Under the pieces are notes generated by a model. It was given only the letters and a program-made list of their open reading frames with translations. It searched no databases and was not told the DNA's origin. Position numbers and translations under genes: made by a program. Shown in pieces: positions 6,946-11,861 of a DNA stretch of 11,861 nucleotides (positions are counted from its first letter, which is position 1; each line of letters opens with the position of its first letter). Source of the stretch: Saprospiraceae bacterium (lineage in GTDB: Bacteria > Bacteroidota > Bacteroidia > Chitinophagales > Saprospiraceae); assembly GCA_947441325.1 (NCBI GenBank), contig CANETR010000016.1, positions 1 through 11,861 of the forward strand. Direction: 5' to 3'.

Positions 6946-7500
6946 ATGCCTTTTACAACAACAGAATTTCCCGGTCTTGTGGTTTTCGAACCCAAAGTTT
7001 TTGGCGATGAGCGCGGTTATTTTTTCGAAAGTTTCAATCAACAACTATTCGAAACAGCTGGCATATCGAGACCCTTTGTTCAGGACAATCAGGCCAGATC
7101 TGTTTATGGGGTGCTTCGTGGTCTGCATTTTCAGAAAGGCGAGGCAGCGCAGGCAAAGTTGGTTAGGGTTTTGGAAGGTAAAGTGCTCGATGTGGTAGTC
7201 GACCTGCGGCTGGGTTCGCCCACTTATGGCAAGTCTTACAGCATAGAATTGAGTGCTGAAAACAAACTGCAGCTCTATGTTCCCCGTGGCTTTGCACATG
7301 GTTATGTAGTGCTGAGTGAAACAGCAGAGTTTTTCTATAAATGCGATAATTTTTACTCAAAAGCCGATGAAGGCGGTCTCATTTATAATGACCCTGCCCT
7401 GGAAATTGATTGGGGGATCAATTTGTGTGATGCAATACTTTCTGACAAAGACCGCATACTGCCTAGCTTATCGGAGCATATAGACTGTTTCACTTTTTAA
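6946..7500 (+). CDS. rfbC: dTDP-4-dehydrorhamnose 3,5-epimerase
   Basis: RmlC (EC 5.1.3.13) epimerises C3 and C5 of dTDP-4-keto-6-deoxy-glucose, the third step of dTDP-L-rhamnose synthesis in the cytoplasm. The 184 residues are the usual length. Family marks are all present: FEPKVFGDERGYFFESFN (14-31), VLRGLHFQ with catalytic base H61, QAKLVRV with K71, VPRGFAHGY (112-120) and catalytic Y131 in EFFYKCDNFY. These correspond to H63, K73 and Y133 of the Salmonella enzyme. The start MPFTTTEFPGL is the typical N-terminus. A TTG 45 bases upstream (6901) overlaps the previous gene and was rejected. rfbD follows after 18 bases, so the two form an operon. The rfbA and rfbB genes are not within the window. 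Confidence 0.96.
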   Translation: MPFTTTEFPGLVVFEPKVFGDERGYFFESFNQQLFETAGISRPFVQDNQARSVYGVLRGLHFQKGEAAQAKLVRVLEGKVLDVVVDLRLGSPTYGKSYSIELSAENKLQLYVPRGFAHGYVVLSETAEFFYKCDNFYSKADEGGLIYNDPALEIDWGINLCDAILSDKDRILPSLSEHIDCFTF

Positions 7501-7518
7501 CATTAAGTCAAAAATCTA

Positions 7519-8391
7519 ATGAAAAATATACTGGTAACAGGCGCCAAAGGTCAGGTGGGAAGTGAACTTCGAAGTTTGGCTGCCAAGAATTTTCTGCCGG
7601 ACTTCAATGTTATTTTCAGCGATGCCGATGAGCTCGACATTTGCAATTACGACGAAGTGGCTGATTTTTTTAAAGCGAATCAGATTGCTTATTGTATCAA
7701 TTGTGCTGCTTACACCGCTGTTGATAAGGCTGAATCAGATACCGACAATGCCATAAAAGTAAATGTGACAGGTACAGAAAATCTGGCAAGCGCCTGCAAT
7801 ATTTATGGCGCGAAACTGCTGCATATTTCTACCGATTATGTTTACCACAACAGCCAAAATACACCTTTCATTGAAACGGATGAAACTAATCCGCAGTCGG
7901 TTTACGGACTGACCAAGCTACAGGGTGAACAAAAAGCCATGGAAATCTGTGCACAGACTATTGTAGTACGTACCTCATGGGTTTACTCTTCATTTGGTAA
8001 CAATTTTGTAAAAACCATGCTAAAATTGGGCGCCGAAAGGCCCGAATTGAAAGTTATTTTTGATCAGATAGGAACACCTACCTATGCTGCCGACCTTGCA
8101 GAAGCCATGCTCGATATGATAAAGATTCATGAATCGGGTAATGGTCCTCAATGGAAAGGAATCTATCATTACAGCAATGAGGGCGTATGCAGCTGGTACG
8201 ATTTTGCTGTTTCAATTTTCGAAATCAGAAAGCTTCCTGTCAAGGTTTTTCCTATTGAAACCAAGGACTATCCGACTCCTGCCCGCCGTCCGCATTTCAG
8301 TCTGCTCAACAAGTCGAAAATAAAAGCAGATTTTGGTATCGGCATCCCCTACTGGCGCGACAGTCTGAAAAAATGCCTGGAACTGCTTTGA
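7519..8391 (+). CDS. rfbD: dTDP-4-dehydrorhamnose reductase
   Basis: RmlD (EC 1.1.1.133) uses NAD(P)H to reduce dTDP-4-keto-rhamnose to dTDP-L-rhamnose, the donor for rhamnose in O-antigen, capsule and other glycans. The protein is an extended short-chain dehydrogenase of 290 residues, the normal length. It has the Rossmann glycine motif GAKGQVG (8-14), NCAAYTAVDKAE (61-72), the active-site strand HISTDYVY (102-109) and the catalytic YxxxK as Y129-K133 in SVYGLTKLQGE. The C-terminal RRPHFSLLNKSK matches the substrate-binding end of RmlD. It follows rfbC by 18 bases with no promoter or terminator between. No terminator is visible after it before the next promoter, so some read-through into the AAA+ gene is possible. 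Confidence 0.96.
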   Translation: MKNILVTGAKGQVGSELRSLAAKNFLPDFNVIFSDADELDICNYDEVADFFKANQIAYCINCAAYTAVDKAESDTDNAIKVNVTGTENLASACNIYGAKLLHISTDYVYHNSQNTPFIETDETNPQSVYGLTKLQGEQKAMEICAQTIVVRTSWVYSSFGNNFVKTMLKLGAERPELKVIFDQIGTPTYAADLAEAMLDMIKIHESGNGPQWKGIYHYSNEGVCSWYDFAVSIFEIRKLPVKVFPIETKDYPTPARRPHFSLLNKSKIKADFGIGIPYWRDSLKKCLELL

Positions 8392-8411
8392 TTTGAATAT
8401 TTTCATTAATT

Positions 8412-8443
8412 TTTGCTTATCTTATCAAATTTGATTAAATTTG
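8412..8443 (+). promoter_or_regulatory. Promoter of the double-AAA+ protein gene, with repeats in the spacer
   Basis: TTTG (8412-8415), a 20-base spacer and TAAATTTG (8436-8443) match the consensus exactly, with a start expected near 8450. The spacer contains a perfect 12-base palindrome ATCAAATTTGAT (8424-8435), and AAATTTGATT occurs twice in tandem (8427-8436, 8437-8446), the second copy covering the -7 box. Such a layout could be an operator, though A/T-rich chance similarity is possible. Confidence 0.68.
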
Positions 8444-8446
8444 ATT
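8427..8446 (+). repeat. Two perfect tandem copies of a 10-base repeat over the -7 box
   Basis: AAATTTGATT is repeated head to tail without mismatch. The 10-base period is about one helical turn, so a protein could contact both copies from the same face. The first copy overlaps the 12-base palindrome at 8424-8435. I know of no named regulator with this site. Confidence 0.6.
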
Positions 8447-8458
8447 GCTGATAGACAA

Positions 8459-8472
8459 CCCGCTCCTGCGGG
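8459..8472 (+). promoter_or_regulatory. Small GC hairpin just before the AAA+ start codon
   Basis: CCCGC (8459-8463) and GCGGG (8468-8472) form a five-pair G/C stem with a TCCT loop, in a very A/T-rich leader, ending three bases before ATG 8476. It has no T tract, so it is not a terminator for rfbD. It could reduce ribosome access to the ATG or favour a downstream start at 8551. The role is inferred. Confidence 0.4.
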
Positions 8473-8475
8473 ATT

Positions 8476-11202
8476 ATGACTTTTACACTTAATCGGGAAT
8501 TCAAAATACGCAAACAAGCAGAGATTTTGAGTTCTTCAAAATATATTTCGATGTCAAAATTATTGGATCCGAATTTTATAAAATTTAAATACCGCGACCT
8601 AAAAGTTTACGGATCGACTGAATGGTTGGCCGACAACAAGAAAAAATATCGTCAGGTTTTCGATCGTTACGAAACCAATTATCTCTATGCCGAACTGTCA
8701 ATTTACAATAAGCTTTTCGATGAAGAAGACTGGACTGTACAAGTAAATCTCAAATGTTTTTCACTAAAAAAGGGACGTAAAGAACTTTGCGACCTCAGCT
8801 TTGAGCGTAAAGTGAGTAAATACGATCCAGTGCTCTATGTTCGCGAAGGCTGGGGCAATAAAAAAACAGGTACATTCTGGAAAAAAGGCACCTATTACTG
8901 GGAAGCCTATGTAGATGGGGAAAAAGTTGGTACAAAATATTTTTATGTAGAGGAGAGTCATATAAAAATGCCCGATCCTATGGGATATGTCGCGCTTCGC
9001 TCGCTCAAACTTTACGAAGGTCCTTACGACGACCTAGCCAAGGATGAAAGAGTTTATCTGAAAACTTTTGCAAAAGAAGAAACCCGCTATGTCTACAGCG
9101 AAATCCTTCTTGCAAATATGTTGAAAGGCCAAAGCTGGTACTGCGAAATTACCGTAAAATTTATAAATTCTGCCCGAGAGCTCAAAGGGCAAACCGTAAA
9201 ACTGCATCATGTCGATGCCGAAGATGATTACATCGACCTCAGCATTCATTGGGGTTCCAATATAAATGGATCCTGGTCCGAGGACAGTTACAGCGCCGAA
9301 ATTATTTTCATGGACAGCCTCCTTGCCGTGATTCCTTTCGAAGTGAGTGTAGCAGCAGAAGAGGGTATAGCCGGAGCTGTATTGCCAAATCAGATTCAAC
9401 CGATCATTTTTAATGATAATCCGGAAGAGGATGATAATTTCGAAACGGTCATGCTCAAATTAGATGAGCGGATCGGGCTTGGCAGCATCAAACAAAAAGT
9501 AAGGGAACACGCAAGCTATCTCAAGTTTTTGAATCTTCGCCGCGAAAAAGGTTTTGTGGAGGATGAGGAGATTAATATACACTCCGTTTTCTACGGAAAT
9601 CCGGGCACCGGCAAAACCACGGTTGCCAAAATGATGGGTAAACTCTACAAAAGTATGGGCCTACTCACCAAAGGGCATGTACATGAGGTTGACCGTGTGG
9701 ACCTGGTAGGTGAATACATCGGGCAAACTGCACCCAAGGTGAAGGATGCTATCGAAAAAGCCCGTGGTGGCGTTCTCTTTATCGATGAGGCATATGCCCT
9801 GGCAAGAGCAAACGATGACAGCAAAGATTTTGGCCGCGAGGTAATCGAAATTCTGGTAAAAGAAATGTCGAATGGTGCGGGCGACATGGCCGTGATTGCA
9901 GCAGGCTATCCCAAAGAAATGAAAAGCTTTCTCGAATCGAACCCAGGTTTGAAGTCGAGGTTCAAAATGTATTTCGAATTTCCCGATTACCTGCCTGATG
10001 AACTCTCGCAGATTTCGGAATATGCCTGTAATCGCAAAGCAGTAAAATTGTCGGAAGCGGCTAAAAATCTGATTGATGAAATCATAACAGAGGCTTACCG
10101 AAAAAGAGATAAAACCTTTGGCAATGCGCGTTTTGTGTACGATCTCATCGATCAGGCCAAAATAAATCTTGGACTGCGCATCATGTCTGCCGAAAATCCT
10201 GCTCAATTCGATAAGGAAACCCTCGCCACTGTTGAAATTCAGGATGTGGAAATGATTGACATTGAACGTCCAAAGAAATTGCCGAATCTGCCAATTGATG
10301 AAAAACTGCTCAAATTGTCGATGGCCGAACTGAAAGGGCTTATCGGTATGGATAATGTAAAAACAGAAATTGAGGAAATGGTTCGTCTGGTACGTTTTTA
10401 CCGCGAAAGTGGCCGCAATGTGCTCAATAAATTTTTCCTGCATACCGTGTTTATTGGCAATCCCGGTACAGGTAAAACTACCGTAGCCCGTATTTTGACA
10501 AAGATTTACAAGGCTTTGGGCATTTTAGAAAGAGGTCACACAGTTGAAACCGACCGTCAGGGTCTGGTTGCCGGCTATGTTGGTCAAACTGCGATTAAAA
10601 CAGCCGAGAAAGTTGATGAGGCCATGGGCGGCGTTTTGTTTATCGACGAGGCTTATGCGCTTACCTCCGGAGGAGCCGGGAACATGGGCGGCAGCAGCGA
10701 TTACGGAAACGAAGCCATTCAAACCCTACTAAAAAGAATGGAGGACAGCCGCGGACAGTTTTTTGTTTTTGTGGCTGGTTATCCCGACAATATGGAAGTT
10801 TTCCTCAAAGCAAATCCTGGCCTGCGCTCCCGTTTCGATAAGATGCTCAAATTTGAAGACTATTCAGCAGCAGAGCTCTTCCGCATAGCAGAACTTATGC
10901 TCGAACAGGAAGGTTTCAGTATTGAGGAAGATGCCAAAGAGCATCTGAAAAAATACCTTGAATTTATTTACGATTATCGCGATAAATATTTTGGCAATGC
11001 CCGTACAGTAAGAAATGTCATCAATGAGATTACCAAAAATCAGAGTCTGCGCCTTGCGGCCATGCCAAATGAGGAGCGTAATCCGATGATGCTCAATGTA
11101 ATCACTTACGAGGATACTGCCACGCTGAAACTCAGCAACGACGAAGATATTTTCAATAAAAAATCTATTGGCTTCCGCAAAAAAACCGGAGCCGGGAATT
11201 AG
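8476..11202 (+). CDS. Two-module CbxX/CfxQ-type AAA+ ATPase with a duplicated N-terminal domain
   Basis: This is a 908-residue protein without signal peptide or membrane segment. Residues about 34-160 and 171-295 are two divergent copies of one beta-rich domain (compare LKVYGSTEWL with LKLYEGPYDD, and YETNYLYAEL with EETRYVYSEI). Two AAA+ modules follow. The first has Walker A GNPGTGKTT (374-382), Walker B VLFIDEAYAL (433-442), the loop DLVGEYIGQTAPK and arginine finger R495 in NPGLKSRF. The second has Walker A at 661-669, Walker B at 720-729, YVGQTAIK and R786 in NPGLRSRF. Both keep all ATPase residues. CbxX/CfxQ proteins include the Rubisco activase CbbX and SpoVK, so a remodelling or threading role is likely, but Rubisco genes are absent and the substrate is unknown. 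The start at 8476 fits the promoter distance (33 bases); ATG 8551 (residue 26) is an alternative. Confidence 0.9.
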   Translation: MTFTLNREFKIRKQAEILSSSKYISMSKLLDPNFIKFKYRDLKVYGSTEWLADNKKKYRQVFDRYETNYLYAELSIYNKLFDEEDWTVQVNLKCFSLKKGRKELCDLSFERKVSKYDPVLYVREGWGNKKTGTFWKKGTYYWEAYVDGEKVGTKYFYVEESHIKMPDPMGYVALRSLKLYEGPYDDLAKDERVYLKTFAKEETRYVYSEILLANMLKGQSWYCEITVKFINSARELKGQTVKLHHVDAEDDYIDLSIHWGSNINGSWSEDSYSAEIIFMDSLLAVIPFEVSVAAEEGIAGAVLPNQIQPIIFNDNPEEDDNFETVMLKLDERIGLGSIKQKVREHASYLKFLNLRREKGFVEDEEINIHSVFYGNPGTGKTTVAKMMGKLYKSMGLLTKGHVHEVDRVDLVGEYIGQTAPKVKDAIEKARGGVLFIDEAYALARANDDSKDFGREVIEILVKEMSNGAGDMAVIAAGYPKEMKSFLESNPGLKSRFKMYFEFPDYLPDELSQISEYACNRKAVKLSEAAKNLIDEIITEAYRKRDKTFGNARFVYDLIDQAKINLGLRIMSAENPAQFDKETLATVEIQDVEMIDIERPKKLPNLPIDEKLLKLSMAELKGLIGMDNVKTEIEEMVRLVRFYRESGRNVLNKFFLHTVFIGNPGTGKTTVARILTKIYKALGILERGHTVETDRQGLVAGYVGQTAIKTAEKVDEAMGGVLFIDEAYALTSGGAGNMGGSSDYGNEAIQTLLKRMEDSRGQFFVFVAGYPDNMEVFLKANPGLRSRFDKMLKFEDYSAAELFRIAELMLEQEGFSIEEDAKEHLKKYLEFIYDYRDKYFGNARTVRNVINEITKNQSLRLAAMPNEERNPMMLNVITYEDTATLKLSNDEDIFNKKSIGFRKKTGAGN

Positions 11203-11241
11203 GATTCTGTTAGCCCCAATTTTGTAAAAGACTATTAAACT

Positions 11242-11496
11242 ATGAAAAGGACAATCACAAAACGCTCGCCCGAAGAGCTCGAAAAGTTCTTCAAAAAAAG
11301 CAGCAATAAAGCAGTAATTGATAATTTGAATGAGCCAAAAGCGGCAAAAAAACCAGTTTCATTGCATCAAATCATCGAAAATGCTGTTATGAAATTGGAT
11401 AAACCAATGCCAGTTGAGTTTAAATTGGATGATGATGATGATTCTGACTTGGATTTGGACCTAGATGATATTCCTATGGATTTTGAGGAGGAATAG
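11242..11496 (+). CDS. Small protein with basic N-terminus and Asp-rich tail, unknown function
   Basis: This 84-residue protein is not recognised. Residues 1-37 are Lys/Arg-rich (MKRTITKRSPEELEKFFKK). Residues 39-60 could form a short helix (SLHQIIENAVMKL). Residues 63-84 hold 11 Asp and 3 Glu with alternating D-L steps (DSDLDLDLDDIPMDFEEE). There is no signal or membrane segment. The tail could bind metal ions, mimic nucleic acid, or act as a docking segment for the AAA+ protein, but none of these is shown. It starts 39 bases after the AAA+ stop with no terminator between, so co-transcription is likely. CAATTTTG (11217-11224), one base off the -7 consensus, lacks a -33 box. Despite the low-complexity tail the frame looks coding: ATG start, amphipathic segment, single stop. 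Confidence 0.72.
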   Translation: MKRTITKRSPEELEKFFKKSSNKAVIDNLNEPKAAKKPVSLHQIIENAVMKLDKPMPVEFKLDDDDDSDLDLDLDDIPMDFEEE

Positions 11497-11530
11497 CCTT
11501 TCATTTCAACCAAATTTCATTTATTCTTGT

Positions 11531-11538
11531 TAATTTTG
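11531..11538 (+). promoter_or_regulatory. Candidate -7 element for the NqrM-like gene
   Basis: TAATTTTG matches TAnnTTTG exactly and lies 21 bases before ATG 11559, in a 62-base gap. The only -33-like boxes are TTTC at 11504-11507 (spacer 23) and TTTC at 11515-11518 (spacer 12), neither at the right distance, so the promoter is weak or the gene is read from upstream. Confidence 0.35.
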
Positions 11539-11558
11539 TAAAGTTTTAAACCACCGAT

Positions 11559-11771
11559 ATGTTAGTACAGACTTTGACCACCTTTGTAGTTGCTTTTGTA
11601 GCCCTTTTCATTGGAATTGTGCTCATGAATATTCGCTATATTTTTAAAGGTGAACCGTTCAGAGGCTCCTGCGCTCAAAACAACCCCATGCTGAAAAATC
11701 AGATTGGCGATTGTCAGGTCTGCGGCCGCAAAGCCGAGGAAGAATGCAAAATGCCGGAAGTGCATAATTAA
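11559..11771 (+). CDS. NqrM-like cysteine-rich single-span membrane protein
   Basis: This 70-residue protein has one membrane helix (about 5-28) followed by a short cysteine cluster: C38 in FRGSC, C52 and C55 in GDCQVCGRK, and C63 in EEEC. This layout (N-terminal helix, GSC/GTC, then CxxCG and a last Cys) matches the small DUF539/NqrM proteins common in Bacteroidota. The characterised NqrM of Vibrio is needed for maturation of the Na+-translocating NADH:quinone reductase, probably by delivering iron to the NqrD-NqrE site. Here the Cys spacing differs somewhat from the proteobacterial form, and no nqr gene lies in the window, so the role is inferred from resemblance. The start at ATG 11559 is the only one that keeps the helix. 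A terminator follows 19 bases after the stop. Confidence 0.7.
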   Translation: MLVQTLTTFVVAFVALFIGIVLMNIRYIFKGEPFRGSCAQNNPMLKNQIGDCQVCGRKAEEECKMPEVHN

Positions 11772-11789
11772 GAAAATAGATTTTAATAT

Positions 11790-11828
11790 AAAAGCAGATT
11801 CGAACAGTGGTTCGGATCTGCTTTTTTT
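11790..11828 (+). terminator. Intrinsic terminator after the NqrM-like gene
   Basis: AAAGCAGAT-T-CGAAC (11791-11805) pairs with GTTCG-G-ATCTGCTTT (11810-11824), with one T:G wobble, around the loop AGTG. It continues into a run of T (seven in all, 11822-11828). It ends the plus-strand series of genes. Bases 11829-11861 show nothing I recognise. Confidence 0.93.
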
Positions 11829-11861
11829 GTTACACAGCAGGTGTAAAACTGAGGCAACTTC

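Noticed and set aside
8392..8475. Terminator for rfbD
   Set aside because: The only stable hairpin (8459-8472) has no T tract after it and lies next to the next start codon.
9661..10443. 260-codon open frame antisense to the AAA+ gene
   Set aside because: It has no recognisable domain, lies fully opposite conserved Walker A/B coding sequence, and is explained by codon bias of the sense strand.
11427..11478. GAT/GAC-rich stretch as a DNA repeat or slippage tract
   Set aside because: It is the acidic tail of the 84-residue protein; codons vary (GAT, GAC, TTG, CTA), which points to selection on the protein, not a simple repeat.

Overview
The window looks like chromosomal DNA from a member of the Bacteroidota. 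Several intergenic regions carry the promoter type of that phylum (a TTTG-like -33 box about 18-21 bases before TAnnTTTG). Shine-Dalgarno sites are nearly absent, and the base composition is AT-leaning with A/T-rich spacers. The gene set (Prc-type S41 protease, DUF3817 protein, NqrM-like cysteine protein, LRR protein with a HEAT-like middle) also fits. No insertion sequence, phage gene or CRISPR array was seen. The genus cannot be told from the sequence.

Layout. Bases 1-857 (minus) hold an OsmC-family gene followed after one base by a NUDIX hydrolase gene cut by the window edge. After a 259-base divergent intergenic region comes a Prc/Tsp tail-specific protease (1117-3252, plus) ending at a strong terminator. 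Converging on it from the minus strand are a tRNA-Arg(CCU) and, ten bases behind it, a DUF3817 membrane protein gene. Further minus-strand genes are a secreted protein of unknown function (3776-4603) and an LRR protein with a probable BRCT-like domain (4668-6170). From 6354 everything reads plus: a small secreted protein of unknown function, rfbC and rfbD (the last two steps of dTDP-L-rhamnose synthesis), a large protein with two CbxX/CfxQ-type AAA+ domains, an 84-residue protein with an acidic tail, and a small NqrM-like cysteine-rich membrane protein followed by a terminator.

How the genes work together. OsmC and NUDIX form a likely two-gene housekeeping unit. rfbC and rfbD are a clear metabolic pair, but rfbA and rfbB are not in the window. 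The most unusual locus is 8412-11496. Its AAA+ protein is duplicated twice over: an N-terminal tandem pair of about 125-residue domains I do not recognise, then a tandem pair of CbxX-like AAA+ modules. Its promoter holds two perfect 10-base tandem repeats and a 12-base palindrome, a small GC hairpin sits just before the start codon, and a small acidic protein follows. The LRR/BRCT-like protein is the second candidate for something uncommon. Several tempting upstream TTG starts were rejected because they lie in a promoter, in a tRNA or in the preceding gene.
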